Made by a program: the position numbers and the translations under genes
Origin: Rhododendron vialii
Taxonomy: Eukaryota > Streptophyta > Magnoliopsida > Ericales > Ericaceae
NCBI RefSeq assembly: GCF_030253575.1
Contig: NC_080568.1
Coordinates: forward strand, 27,729,001-27,793,000
DNA: 64,000 bases
Reading direction: 5' to 3'
Shown here: in pieces, positions 43,344 through 55,910 of the stretch
How the letters are laid out: each line of letters starts with the position of its first letter
How positions within the stretch are numbered: position 1 is the first letter of the stretch
Notes under the pieces: model-generated
Database searches by the model: none
Seen by the model: the letters and a program-made list of their open reading frames with translations, nothing else
Told to the model about the DNA's origin: nothing

Positions 43344-44807
43344 TTATTTTGTTCTTTTTTTGCTTTTACCCTTATAATTCTTTCTGATAGTCTTTGCTAC
43401 GCGGGGTTTGGTTCTAGGTGTGTGGTCGACGAGGTTAACTTCTTCCTTCACCTTCCTCACTGGCTTAAACACCTCAGTGATTGACGGGTCCAACACATTT
43501 CTTGAACACTGAAGAGTGACACCCATTGTCGTTGCCTCCTCCCATAGCTCTCTGCCCTTCTCAAACTCTCCTCCTCTACAAAGCTTTGGTATAAGCAAAT
43601 CATAAACAGGCCCATAGCCACCTAAAAAGCTTTTCTTCATTTTCTCAAACAGCTCAAGAGCATAATTCACCCTTTCAACTCCACACAGAATGCCAATTAG
43701 GTCATAATAAAACTTTCGTTTGGGCACCAACCCATCCTCTATCATCTTCTCGACTATTTGCTTACCTTTCCCAAATCTACCTGTCAAATATAGGACTCTT
43801 GCAACAAGATGATAGCTAACCCAATCAGGAAAACAACCTGAACTCCTCATTATATTGAGAATTTGAAGAGATTCTTTGACCCTTCGTGTCCTACACAAAC
43901 AAGAGAGTAATATGTTATAACTGACTGAGGTGGGGCTAATCTGATAAGACCTCATTTCAATCATCACATTCAAAGCTTCAGGAACAAGACCTGACGGATT
44001 CGATTTCAAATTTCGCTCACAAAGGCACCTGAGGAATGTATTATAGCAAAAGAGGTCTGGCGTAAAACCAAGAGACTTCATCTCTTTGATAATTTTCCGT
44101 GCTTCCTTAACATTCTCCTTCTCCGACCACCCATATAGTAGACTTCTATAAATCAAAGGCTCTGCACCTGAAATCTTATTGTTATGGTGGGAAACAACCC
44201 CTTCAGCCCTCCTAGCATGCCCTTTGGAGCAAAGGGCACTAACAATAGCTGTGACTGTATCTCTATCTTGTGGGCAGTTGAACTTGTCCAAGTTCTTGAA
44301 AATCCCCAATGCCTCTTCTTCCCTACCCAATTTAACCAATGCCTCAGCTACAACACTAAATGTGCAAGTCTCCATCTTCCGACCTTCCTTGCCAAGATCC
44401 GATGTTAGTATCTCCATTGCCCTATAGTCCTTATTCTCTGCAAACACCCGAATCACATGGTTATAATCCGCGTCTTCCAGCTTATCATCTAAATTTTTGT
44501 GTGACCATAAGAAGAACCTTAACAGTCTCCTAGTGGGCGCTTCATTTTTACAAGAATCAATGACTTGGGTAACAAGGGATGACGTGAGAGGAATGCTAAA
44601 TCTATCAAGACTCGCTTCCAGTTCATCTAAACCCCCAAAGCTCCTACAAACAACACTACATAGCTCTTGGATATCTGTATGCAAATGGGTTGGTGGCATT
44701 GTGCAGTAGAGTGGCGGAAAACGTTGCGTGGGCTTCCAGGCACTGATAGTTTGCAGCCGCGTCAAACTTCGCCATGTCGGTTTCCATAAGAATAGCATCT
44801 CTTCCAA
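43344..44807 (-). CDS. P-class pentatricopeptide repeat protein, probably mitochondrial
   Basis: PPR proteins bind organellar RNA in a sequence-specific way and affect its stability, splicing or translation. The gene is intronless and encodes 487 residues, typical of plant PPR genes. Repeats of about 35 residues run from about residue 110 to 430, for example YNHVIRVFAENKDYRAMEIL, FSVVAEALVKLGREEEALGI, YNTFLRCLCERN and YNILLSCLCRTRRVKESLQI. All are P-type, with no E, DYW or SMR domain. The C-terminus is unusually basic (RVAKTIRKNYKGKSKKRTK). The first 40 residues are rich in basic, aromatic and hydroxyl residues, consistent with mitochondrial targeting. From memory it resembles the Arabidopsis At5g61370 type; that match needs a search. 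Met37 is an alternative start. Confidence 0.92.
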   Translation of the reverse strand: MEEMLFLWKPTWRSLTRLQTISAWKPTQRFPPLYCTMPPTHLHTDIQELCSVVCRSFGGLDELEASLDRFSIPLTSSLVTQVIDSCKNEAPTRRLLRFFLWSHKNLDDKLEDADYNHVIRVFAENKDYRAMEILTSDLGKEGRKMETCTFSVVAEALVKLGREEEALGIFKNLDKFNCPQDRDTVTAIVSALCSKGHARRAEGVVSHHNNKISGAEPLIYRSLLYGWSEKENVKEARKIIKEMKSLGFTPDLFCYNTFLRCLCERNLKSNPSGLVPEALNVMIEMRSYQISPTSVSYNILLSCLCRTRRVKESLQILNIMRSSGCFPDWVSYHLVARVLYLTGRFGKGKQIVEKMIEDGLVPKRKFYYDLIGILCGVERVNYALELFEKMKKSFLGGYGPVYDLLIPKLCRGGEFEKGRELWEEATTMGVTLQCSRNVLDPSITEVFKPVRKVKEEVNLVDHTPRTKPRVAKTIRKNYKGKSKKRTK

Positions 44808-46530
44808 AGAAACTCAGTGAACAAGTCATGCAATTGACAACTTAACATGAAAAGTACAAGAACTTTGGAAAACCCACAGAACTAGCACATTGTCTGGGGA
44901 ATTTTATCAAACAGATGGTGTGACCCCTGATAAAGTGCCTGAATTTCTTGCTTTCTTTTGCTGCTTTCTTCACACCTAACAAGAATAGGAACAAGCAAGC
45001 GTCTTTTGTGCGATTGCTCGCGCAAGAATCTTCTTTGGTCCAACGACCAGCAAGTAGACTACACTGTATAGCAACCCAGATAATATCGCATGTCCGACTC
45101 CAAAACAAACAAAATCCTGACTACGCTGTCCGAAAAATGGGGATTAGGTAAAAAAGATGTCCAATCGGTAGGAGTTTACTCCAATCTCATTTTCCAAAAT
45201 AAATTATGCATGTGGTCTTGGAGCACCGCCACGTGATGGTCCACACCTTTGTTGTTCACCGCACATCTCCGCGAAACTACTTACTACTACTAATCGCATT
45301 GATTCCACGGAAATGTATGAATAAAGGTGTTAAGTTACTAAGTAGCAGCGTTGCCCTAAAATTATTGAATAATCACTCATATTTTCCAAGTTGTCCATTT
45401 TTTGAGAAATTAGAGAGAGATTCAAAATATTACCCTTTTGCCTGTTTAATCTTGAATTTATGTGACAAGTCTACTTGAATTGAAGAACAATTTTGAAAGT
45501 TTAAGCTTCTTTTTGTCGTAATTTTTAAATCCTTCTTCTTGATGGAACGAATCGGAAAAATATAAAAATATGGATTGATGTTGAAAAAAATTCGTATAAA
45601 ATGACAAAAAAAAATAGTTGTTTGATACTTTTTTTTGTCTTTGGTGAAAAAAAAATTTCTTTTGGTAATAATTTTTTACTTTTCAGACTACTCTCATGGA
45701 GATGGAGGATTAATTCTAAAAATAACGCAAATTTAACAAAAATTCAAAAAAGACGAACAAAATACAAAATGAAAAAATAAAATGTTTACAAAAACCCACC
45801 CAAGCCATAATAAATCTTTAATATTTCAATAAGATGATAGAGTATTTACCGTATCATAGGAAAAACTTTACATTGGGTTAGTTTTAAAAAAAGTTGTACC
45901 AGTGAAGTCACTAGGGTTCAAGCGGAAGGTAGGATTAATCCCTTGAAATGTTTTATCTCAATTACAAATTTGCTTAGTGTTCCTATGTTAAAAAGAAAAG
46001 AAAGGGCAAATTTGTTCACTAGATTAAGAGGTAAATCAAAATGTACTCATAATCTAATATTACAGAACTGGAAATCTCATGTACTCGAAGGAATTGTTAT
46101 TCAGGCATGATAGTTTTCCCTCCGGTATCATCCTCTTGACTTTTGAAACCACAGATACAAAATAGCATGCCTTCTCTGGGAAGAGCATTTCGAAAATTCA
46201 GCATAACCCGGCTGGTAATCCACATCTGCAGATCAGAATCGTCATTCCATGGCTCCAAAATTCCACTGGGTATCACGTGAAGTGAGTTTGTGCCATCTTT
46301 GTACTCGATGAAGTGAGTTGACTGATTGTAATTTGGAAATCGCATGATGCAGACGCTTCCAATCCCACAGAACACAGTGCGGTTCAAAGATCAAATGGAA
46401 AGTATTCTCTCAAATCAAGATCACCAGAAAACTACGGCTTCGCTAGCAGAATGTGGAGTACTTTTACAGCACAGGGGGAGTCAACAATAGCTTTACCACT
46501 GGGAAGGGAAAATCTCAATAGTGTTCATAA
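44808..46530. other. Spacer between TOC1 3' end and PPR 5' end
   Basis: Holds the PPR promoter and the TOC1 3' untranslated region. AT-rich sequence at 45480-45900 shows no features. One 96-codon minus-strand frame at 46097-46387 is listed separately. Confidence 0.5.
46097..46387 (-). other. Unassigned 96-codon open frame downstream of TOC1
   Basis: Encodes a peptide with NQSTHFIEYKDGTNSLHVIP and an LQMWITSRVML segment that looks more protein-like than most chance frames here. It lies 144 bp past the TOC1 stop on the same strand. No family is recognised. It could be a gene remnant or part of the TOC1 3' untranslated region. Confidence 0.25.
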
Positions 46531-49500
46531 TTAGCATATTGAAGCATCATCCTCAGGCTCTTCCTCATACTCCTCTTCTTCATTGTCGTCAAAATCACCC
46601 GAAGTAGGTTGTCCATTAAGATCCACATTTATCCCATTTTTCTTCCTCACAAACTGACCACGTACACGAGGCCTTCTTTCGGCTAGCCGTTTTCTGTTAA
46701 CATACCTAATCTTCTTGTCGAAACAACGTTCTTTCCTCTTCTGCCTAAACTTCATTAAGGCCACCTCTCTCCTATCAACTTTACCTACTTTTACTTCCGC
46801 GACAGATGAACTTCCATATGATGGTGGCCATGGGTGGGTAGTGGGCATTTGACCCGGTTGCATGCACACGCCGTATGGGTAATATGGGAATGGTGCCATA
46901 TGAGGAGGGCACTGGGGCATATGGCCATATTGAGGAAGCATAGCAGTTGTGGCATGGTTTGGCAAATCTTGGAGGTTATTTTGGTAAAGTTGTGCCGGTG
47001 ACATCATAACTTGATTCATTACGCCTGGTACAAAATACGGATAAGGATGAGGATGAAAACCTGAGACATCTCTTTGATGAGAGTCATTGCCCGGATGCAT
47101 CTGGACCTGAGAGAACTCTTCCATTTTGGAGTCTCTTTGCTGTTGAAATTCTGTGAATACTGGAGGAGTCGAGGACCTCTCCATAGAAAGAGAATCAGGA
47201 ATACTGCTACTGCTTGGAAAGTCATCTCCTTGGGGTTGGGTCTCGTGTGCCTCTTCGTTTTCACAACCTCGAGTATCATTGCACACTTGTCCAACCCATG
47301 GGTAAAGTTTGCTATCTGTTATTCTGGAGTCCCAAGTAACTTTTTCACTATCTGGGGCCACCTCTTGAGTATAGCTTTTGGGCATGCTTAATTTAACATA
47401 AGTGAAGAAGGCGGAAGACTCGCCTATTCTCAGTTCACTCTTCTTTGGACCTGATGCAAATTGTCCTGAAAAAGTAACACAATTTTCTATAAGCTCTATT
47501 GCAGGCAATGATGAAAAAAGGTGTAAGATGCACCCATGTATCAAGTCCGAGATTCCTAATGTGAAATTGGATATGAAGCAAGTAGGAAGCGGCTAGACAT
47601 GACGTATGGATACACAATTTGCTGTGGCAGGGGTTGTTTGCTCTGTAATAATCTGCTTTTTAAACAAAAGCATACGTTGCGCATGCAAATAACATTAAAA
47701 GAACAACAGAAAATTGACACTATGCTAATTCAGAAGGAGTCACTGCCAACATGAAGTTCAGTTTCACCCAAATTTAATGTAATTTAGTAAGCAACCTGAA
47801 ACATCTCCTCCACCAATATCAAATATGCCACCAGTGCACCACATACCAATTAGGCAAGTAATTTTGCTTTATCCATGCAGGAGGTGAAAAGGCCAACTCC
47901 CAGCACCAGCAGTTTTTACAAATTTCATAAACTTTCAAGGTGAATATATAGGATGCAACTGGGATATTCAGAAACTCAGCCATGCATATTCCACAAGATT
48001 CTGGTGCTTATGCAAAATACAGCAGTGAAAAACCAATTCACTTTGCTTCCAATGCAAATAATCCAAGAAAATGGAGCACACCAAATAGGAAGATACTATG
48101 AAATTGAAGATGTTCCTTATAGAATTGTAATCTAACCAGTTCAAATACTCATAAAATCACGATTACAATTTCTGGAACGCTAATATTAAGAGATTGACAA
48201 CCATCATTCCATTATTGTTGGACATGCACAACACACCACATGCAAAGAAGCTGATGCAGAAGTGTGAGGAGTGCTCACCTGTTTGGTGGTCACTAATTCC
48301 AGGCACATCAGGCCGATAATCAAGTGAATCCTTAGGTGGAGGCTCTAAGGGAGCAGCAGCAGTAGCAGCATTACACTGGAAATGTATATACACAAAGAGA
48401 ACAAATACATAACAACATAAAAGGGCTTAGGTTGGGCAATTCAATCACAAATTATATACTTGCTTCAGGAAATACAACAGCTACATAATAACACTAGCCT
48501 TGAAGCAGTTCACAGATGGAAACAGCACCCATAGCATATAGCTGGTTTGTTCAACTCTGCAAGTCTTATACTTAATCTACTGTAGTGTCGAACGTTATTT
48601 AATCATATAATACTAAATAGAATAAAATCCACTTTGACGTATTAAGAACAAACAGCAGATATCCAATAACTCTCCACCAAGTTGCACTCCAAATAGCTGA
48701 GGTAAATTTCTAGTCACTACTAGCTTGCCTACAAGCTTTCTTTCCTGGCTCGTCTGGAATATGAGCTGCAGCAGCAGCCACCAGATCATCTATTAAAGAG
48801 AGCTACGTTGTAGTGTTTTCATATACTGTATGATCTTCCAGAGCATCCAACAATTGAGAATCTTAGTTACTTTTTACTCATCCACACCATGAGCTGTCAT
48901 AGTCGTTTGACTCATTTACAAATCAGATCTCATAGACTTCCATTGTTGGGAAAATGATGAGGAGTGAAATAAACAGCTTCACTAAATCTGAACTGAATGA
49001 TAAAGAGAAGTATATACAAAAGAATCTGAAAGCTGGAAGCAAGATATATAACAAGCCGCTTAAAGCAATAAAACAAAGAAACTTCAGGACTCTCAACCAA
49101 CATGAAGTTACTCCTTCTATCCTGCAAATACAGCGCATAGCATGCATATCTTAGATTTCAAAACTTAAATTCAGGTTACAAACCTCTAAAACTTCCACCT
49201 TGACCAGTTTAGGTGCTGTAAATATTTGACACGTAAATGAAATTCTCTTAATTCGTCATCCTTGAAAAAGGAAAAGAAGAATTCTCAGATTCTAGGCGAC
49301 ACTAGAGAACTAAGAAGTTCAGTTATTGTGATTGGTGACATAGTAACCCCAAATGCCACATGTCATGTCACAAGGTAAGGTGTTCAACACTGGCAGTACG
49401 ATAATTTTTCTATGAATTAAGCAATTCCACAGCCAGAGAAGAAATTAGAATGGAGTTCCCTTTTTTCTCCTCTGTAGTGAAACTCTACTATTTTTATTTG

Positions 49501-52066
49501 GATAAAAAATTTACTAGACCGTAGGTTCCAATTGTTAAATGATGTACACCAACTTATCCATGTATACTTTTCCATGCATTAGTCCTTATCCATAAGCCTT
49601 CCTTACTATTTCACCTTTGTTAGCAGAAGCCAGTATGTCAAAAGGAGGAGAATGCTGGTAGAAGAGACAGACTAAGTTCACTTTAATGTCTCACAATCAA
49701 AACGATGATTCACATAATTAATCATGGGCCGCATGGCATTCAGAAGAATCTAGTCACCAGTATGAAGGGTTTTTTGTATTATAATTACCGTAATTTGACT
49801 CTGTATCACATTGACCTCATCTTCCTGGCGGGTTGCAACGCATATATCTGGATTTGTGCTCTTCCGGGACCTTTCATCAGTGTCATCTGAGAACAGAGTA
49901 GTGCTGTTCGTATTAGCATCACTAGGGTCTGATGGCACCTGATCAAAGTCATAGTTTAACATGTTCTTGTCTGCCAATCCAAGCTGCCCACAAAAGAATA
50001 ATGATCATAAGAATATTTCCTTAAGAGAGATTTTGAAAGAACATTTGTTGAAAACACGGTAAGAAAGCAATCCAGTATAGGGGTATACAACTAAAATTGA
50101 CACAAGTAACAACATGATCACGAAGTAACAGTAAAAACATTCTCATGAGGTAGTGTCAGAGTGTAATATTACAGGGTAGCTTTTTGAAATTACAGACAGT
50201 TGATACCATACAATCCTTGATGACAGAAAATGAAAGACAGAGAAGCAGCACTTGCAAAAGGATCCTTCCATTTGAAACGAAGATCAAAGTATTCACCTAT
50301 CAATTTGCATTTTCATTCATGATATCTCACGTGCTTTCAAAATAAATGACTCGAGTTCATTCACAATTTTGCCAAAAGTGGAATAAGGATCAAGGATGCT
50401 TTCAAGCAACAATGAAACAATAAAAAGCATTATGTAGTATGTACCATTCTCCTTCTCCTCCACATGTGAGTCCATAAATTTAACAGTTCGTTCGTGCGTA
50501 AAGGCTTCACGAGATAGTCAGCTGCTCCAAGTCTCAAACATTTGACAACAACAGAAACCTCATCCTGCGCTGACATCACTTAGGAAACGAAAAAATTGCA
50601 TATTCATTAAAATCTACCAATGCAAACGAAAGTCATCACATATAGAAAATAGCAGAGTAACCAATGTTTTTTTTTTTTGAACCGCAGAGTAACCAATGTT
50701 GATACTTACTGATAACAGGAACGCGTTGCAACTCTTTATCCCTCATAATGTATTTCAACATCTTCAAGCCTTTGGCCATAGGAAGGTCAACTTCAGACAA
50801 AATGATGTCTATCTCACGCCCCTCAGCATTCAGTGCATCTATCACCTGTCTGGCTGACCTCACTAAAGTTACTGCAAAACACCAGTAGCCAGTAAATAGC
50901 ATAACAAACTGTAGATTACCTTAAAATAAATGTCAATTCAGTAAAAATCAGCTAATTACAGGAGGTCTATTTCTCAGTGAACTAAAATATCACAATACAA
51001 GAAAATGAAGGCGACGATAAAAACTTTTAGATTAAGATGAACAGGCACGGATTGAAAATACTAAGGCACTAAACTGCACATGTCAATTAGTAAATGTAAA
51101 GCCTGATTGCAAATAAGATGATTCCATTAGAGACTCCAAATCAAGATGTCTACGGAAGTGCAGGATGTACTTTCTAAATTAGAACTTTTAGAACACAACA
51201 GGTCCTTACAATGTAGAATTTTTTTCAAAAGAAACTTAACAGTCCCACAATGAAAGCCCTAGCCATATTGCTCAGTTCAAAATAAGTCATTTCTCGACAA
51301 AGCATTCAAGCATGAGTCCATATCCTAGCCTTTCTAAAGAAGATGATTTCACACAGCAAATACAATAGCTTACGAGGCTAAGAAAATACAGAAAACGTTA
51401 TCATGTTGGTAATATAGACCATCTAGTGAAGCATGAAACTGGATCAATCTTGTTCCACAGTAATTGTCCAATTCGAACAAACAAACAGGTACTCAGGTAG
51501 TAACAGCTTTTCCAACTAAAAGAATAGCTTCCCAAGAAGTCAAGAACAACAAGCAGGTATATTCTCTCTACATGCTGGGTCTAGCAATCAAGTACAAAAA
51601 AACAAGTGGAATCAAGACAGGTAATCCAAGAAACCTCTCCCATACACCTTTTTCAAGTAACTTAATCAACATCTACTATAGAAGTTACAACACTTACTAT
51701 ACCCACTAGAATCGCACACACCAATAATTCGACATCACAATTCCGAATCGAACGCCATATTTCTACAACAATTCCAGAACTATCACAACAGAATCGTACG
51801 CAACGAAACAATTATCATAAAAATAACCAATTAGTTCAAAATCCAATACCTTGATAGGAGCACTTGCACAAGAGCGTGAAAACCTCCTCCGAGCTCTTCG
51901 GGTTGTTGTCGCAAAGTAAAATCCTCACCTTGCTGCGATCGATAAACGCGTCGCCGTTCTTACCACCAAACCCACCCCTACCACCACCACCATCACCACC
52001 ACCGGCGGCGGCCCCGCCGCTAAATCCGCCATCTTTTCCGGGTACAATCCCATCCCTCTCCATCAT
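46531..52066 (-). CDS. TOC1: Timing of CAB expression 1 (TOC1/PRR1), circadian clock regulator
   Basis: Pseudo-response regulator of the plant circadian core; known TOC1 represses the morning genes CCA1 and LHY through DNA binding by its CCT domain. Six coding exons: 51850-52066, 50710-50871, 50445-50578, 49789-49983, 48279-48375 and 46531-47465. All are GT-AG and in frame, giving 579 residues. The pseudo-receiver spans about 47-165 ([43 protein letters not shown]). The usual phospho-accepting Asp is Glu99, as in TOC1 orthologues, so phosphorelay is not expected. The CCT domain lies at about 500-544 ([39 protein letters not shown]), followed by an acidic tail ([17 protein letters not shown]). 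The N-terminus carries a glycine-rich stretch (residues 13-36) encoded by GGN-type repeats. The end of exon 4 (donor after 49789) is the least certain junction. Confidence 0.96.
50652..50700 (-). mobile_element. Micro-retroinsertion with 17-bp direct repeats in TOC1 intron
   Basis: gcagagtaaccaatgtt at 50652-50668 recurs at 50684-50700. The 15 bases between are a T-run followed by gaacc, that is, GGTTC plus poly(A) on the minus strand. It ends 9 bp from the donor of TOC1 exon 2. Confidence 0.75.
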
Positions 52067-52182
52067 CTCAAATTAAAACCAATAACAAAAAACCTCACAA
52101 CAGTTCCCCAAAACCCCCTCAAAAATACACCACCGCCTTTGACTACAGGCTTAGTTTCATAGAATACTAGATAACCTCCATA

Positions 52183-52207
52183 GGAGAGAGAGAGAGAGAG
52201 AGAGAGA
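52183..52207. repeat. (GA)n microsatellite in TOC1 leader
   Basis: About 12 GA repeats roughly 120 bp upstream of the TOC1 start codon; a CT tract on the coding strand. Confidence 0.93.
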
Positions 52208-52406
52208 GGTGAGGAAAATAGGGTTCTGAATACAGATTTCAGTCAAATACACAAATATCCATACACAGATTTCAAAAAACCTAATTTTTCAACAGCCAAG
52301 AAGACAGCAGAAGTGAAGTTGCGCTTGATAATACCATGCGCACCGGCAGCGCAAGATATCTTTACCCCAAAAGTAGAAAGTTTCAGAAAAGAAATCACAA
52401 CCAATC

Positions 52407-52454
52407 GAGGCAAGAACTTCTTCTTCTTCTTTTTTTGATCCGGAGGCAAGAACT
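52407..52454 (-). mobile_element. Micro-retroinsertion upstream of TOC1
   Basis: gaggcaagaact at 52407-52418 recurs at 52443-52454 and flanks a pyrimidine tract plus gatccg. On the minus strand this reads CGGATC followed by an A-rich tail. It lies about 340-390 bp upstream of the TOC1 start. Confidence 0.6.
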
Positions 52455-52821
52455 AAAAACGGGAAAAAAATCAACAGCCGGATTCGGATCACCCCCAGCG
52501 CACGTTAGCACACGTCTTCTCCTTCTCCCGACCAGAGGGGGCCGAAGAAAACGGAAATTCTTTCTTCTTCTGGTCTGATCCGTGTCGTCCTTGGATTAAG
52601 CCTTTTCTAGTCTGGCGAAAACGTGGCGGTGGTGGCGGCTAACGTGCGCGGGAAGGGGCCGGTGATCTGGGCCGTTGAAAATAAAGAGGCGGGGGGCCGG
52701 GATTGGGTTTTGGGTGGCGCAGTGCGCGCAGGGGCGTAGGGTAGCGGGAATGGGGACGTGGACAGTGGGAAAGGAAAAGGAAAAAGTGCGGGGAAAAAGT
52801 GCGGTCCGGGGGCGCGTGAGG

Positions 52822-52830
52822 AGATATTTA
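52822..52830 (-). promoter_or_regulatory. Evening-element-like site upstream of TOC1
   Basis: The minus strand reads TAAATATCT, one mismatch from the evening element AAAATATCT bound by CCA1 and LHY. It lies about 755 bp upstream of the TOC1 start codon in TOC1 orientation. An evening element is known in the Arabidopsis TOC1 promoter; function here is inferred. Confidence 0.55.
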
Positions 52831-52915
52831 ATGAGGGATAGGAAATTGGCCACGTCACGGGGGGAAGATCTTTGGAGAAAGATCTCGAGAGGACGGAGAT
52901 CGGAATCCGGAACTA

Positions 52916-52921
52916 CACGTG
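52916..52921. promoter_or_regulatory. G-box CACGTG upstream of TOC1
   Basis: A CACGTG core within acacgtggacacgtc, about 850 bp upstream of the TOC1 start and about 90 bp from the evening-element-like site. G-boxes are bound by bHLH and bZIP factors in light- and clock-regulated promoters. Confidence 0.5.
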
Positions 52922-53553
52922 GACACGTCAAGTTGGAAGGATGCGTATCATGGGCTTTTTTTTAGTCCCGTAATCCTTCAAAATAGCACACACCCGCCAT
53001 CGATAACCGCACTGTGCTTGTGTTCTTAATTTTCGCTGTAGGAAATTACCGGCTTGGAAAAAGATGGAGCATCTTCTACGTGGAGCTCCACTTATCAAAA
53101 TTGACATCACAGCTCTATGCAACCTTACCTCCAAATGAATTTTAAAGACAACCAATTTTCTTCGAAGTTGGCATCAATTGTCAAATGTATAAAGATTATC
53201 AAAAATAGCATGTGGGTCTCAAATTACCACGCTAGCCTTCCAAAAAATATTTGAGTTCTCGAGACTTGAAGCAAAAGTTGAAGATGTCTAGGATGTGTTT
53301 TGAAGTTACGATCACGCTCACGCTGCAGCACATGCATGCGGGCGCGAATTATGCAAGGGTGATTATTGGTTAAAGAGAGTGGGCCCAATCACATGGATGT
53401 TGAACCACTTGTCAAGAAGGATGGGCGACTCCCTAAACGAAAACGAAAACCAATCCAATCGATTTGTGACGTCTGTTTATATGGCAAAATCAATAGCTAA
53501 TCGTAGAATATGTATCCTTTCCTAATCACCAGGAGTTAGATTGTAATGCTTTA

Positions 53554-53718
53554 GGCTCGGTTTGGAACCTAGGGAAAGGAAATGAAAATAAAGGAAAATA
53601 AAAGAGAAGGAAAATGAGAGAAAAATTGGAGGAAAAATTTACTACTCACTATACTTGAAATTCTTGAAAAGGATTTTTTTTTTTTTTCCTTTCCTTTCCA
53701 TAGGTTCCAAACAGAGCC
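53554..53718. mobile_element. Tourist-like MITE (PIF/Harbinger type)
   Basis: The left end GGCTCGGTTTGGAACCTAGG and the complement of the right end GGCTCTGTTTGGAACCTATG are inverted repeats. TTA flanks both sides (53551-53553 and 53719-53721), the 3-bp target typical of PIF/Harbinger elements. 165 bp, non-coding. Confidence 0.85.
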
Positions 53719-55721
53719 TTAATTAAGGACCATTTTGTATTCATGGTTCTTTAATTGGTTTGTTCATGTTTTTGTGTGTGTCTGTGTACGCGCGCTTTTC
53801 TTTTTCTTGTTTGAAGTTTTGGTCAAAATAATTGGAAAGTGATTTTGTCACTCTTATTTTGTTTAACGGTACCTCTCTTTGTGTCTCTATCATTTGATTT
53901 GTTTTGTGAAACAAAAAGAGTGCCGTTAGAAAAAAAAATGGGAGTAGCAAAGTCACTTCTCAGATAATTTAGTTTCACGGATAAGTGAAAACATAACACA
54001 GATCTGTACTACCAAATAAGGTCAAAAATCATTTTTTTTAGGGGGTTTATTTCATCTTTATTGAAGCATTTTTTAGAACTTTTGGTCAAAGATATTTTTA
54101 AAAAAAATACATTTATCTCGTTGAGATGGAGAGAGAGAGAGAGAGAGTGCTGAAAAAGAAAAAAAAATATTCCCTTCTATCACCTAGGCCTAGGGTTTGT
54201 CCTGTTCGAAATTCTGTATCATTTTGGAACTCAGAAAAATGTATTTTTTTGAATGGTTTTAAAACTTGCTTTACACATTTCAAAAAGCCTAATTGGGAAC
54301 TTTTAGACGGTGTAATTTTTTTCGGCTTTTAAAAAAACACTAAATTTCAAGCAAGACAAAAATTATGGAACGGATAGAGTGATTGTTTGAGATTAGTTTG
54401 GTTAGGCTCAGCGTAACAATAAAATGCGTTGCAACTCATGTTTGATTAGTGGAAGGATGAAGATATCATAATTAGGTATGAGATGACAAATTCAGATTAA
54501 TTGGGAGTAATAGTTAGTAGCAACTTATACTAAATAACTTAACAGGCTATCGGATTAATTGTTTATTATGAAATGACACTTCGAAATTTACATTCCCAGT
54601 GGTAGATGTGGGAGCCCATATATTTGAGAAAAAAACTAGTCCCTTTGAATGGTATAAAAATGATTTGCGAGCAGCTACTGTATAATCTAGGATTAACCTT
54701 TCGGCACAGATCGTTATAGTAGATTATGCAGTATTATCTTCATATAACTCTCAATCGCTTGGAAATTAGTCCAAAAAATCAAACTCTGCATGAACATATT
54801 GGGTTTGTCTGGCAACATGGTTATGGATTCGTTTGTTAGAAAAGCACATTTGGCCCCTTGGGTGCAAGTTCATTACAAGTTGAAGTCAATAAGCTATATT
54901 TTCTGATTTCTGAACAGGATATGTTATGTTTATTTATATTTAAGGCTTTTTTCACAAAGTACTCCACGTGTTCTTACCCATTGATAAATTATGTTTGGTC
55001 GGCCAATTGATCATTATGAAAGTATTGTTTTGAATTTTTATTTTATTTTATTTTGTATGTAAGGTGGGTGGTATGGCATTGCTTTGACACTTTCAGCCTC
55101 TCTAGGTCCTCTAACCCTTTGACACACAAGCAAGCTCCCTTGTACCATTTCTAAGTGGCCCTCAATTCACTTGCTGGGAATGTTGGTATCACAAGTTTTT
55201 TAGGCAACTGAACACACACAAAGTAAGAGAAAATTTCAGATTTTTATTTTTATTTTTTGTTAACGGGCCTACGGTCAAGTCACTAAATGGATTCGACTGC
55301 GCAACCCAAACCTTGGAGAAGCTAGCGCAGCCACACCCGTCACGAGGTCAAAAGAAGAGACAATATTGTATGTGTATAGTTACCGTTTAATTGCATTCAC
55401 ACAACCTAAAAAGTGATCTGATAACTTGAAATTTTAGAAATTATCACCCCACATATAGAATTTTTTTTTCACCCAAGGTACTTTCTTTGTAGGGACCACT
55501 TTTATAAAAACTTTTCGTTTAAAGCTTATGTTCAAGTGCATATAGCTGTTCGGGAAGATTAAACATATGGTTTAGTGCTTTCTTTTAATAAAGGAAAAAG
55601 ATTATTGCTAAATGCTCACAAGTCACATCACTCAGCAAACTCCATACAGCATTGACTTTTGTCCATCATGTTGTGGAGATGGAGAGTACCCACAATCACA
55701 AAAGCAATTAAGAGAAAACCA

Positions 55722-55910
55722 AGAACTACCGGCTAACACTAGTGGGTGCGTTCTCATCCCCTCCGTGGAGGTCAGTGTTCGAGCCCCACGAAAGGCGGGT
55801 TTGAGATTTCAGATTTTCAAGACTATGGATAATCTCTGAATTCCCCATTGATTAACATTCCACTAACCTCCACTAACTATACAATATTGGCACAAAAAAA
55901 CAAATTTAAT
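55722..55910 (+). mobile_element. tRNA-derived SINE
   Basis: The head carries an A-box-like ggctaacactagtggg and a B-box gttcgagccccac about 40 bases later, then a body ending in cacaaaaaaacaaa. Imperfect direct repeats flank it (aagagaaaacca ending at 55721, aagagaaacca at 55911). Size and layout fit a plant SINE; the family is not identified. Confidence 0.68.

Noticed and set aside
51836-52066. TOC1 first exon read through to a 76-residue protein
   Set aside because: The frame passes a good GT donor at 51849 and the next exon continues the receiver domain.
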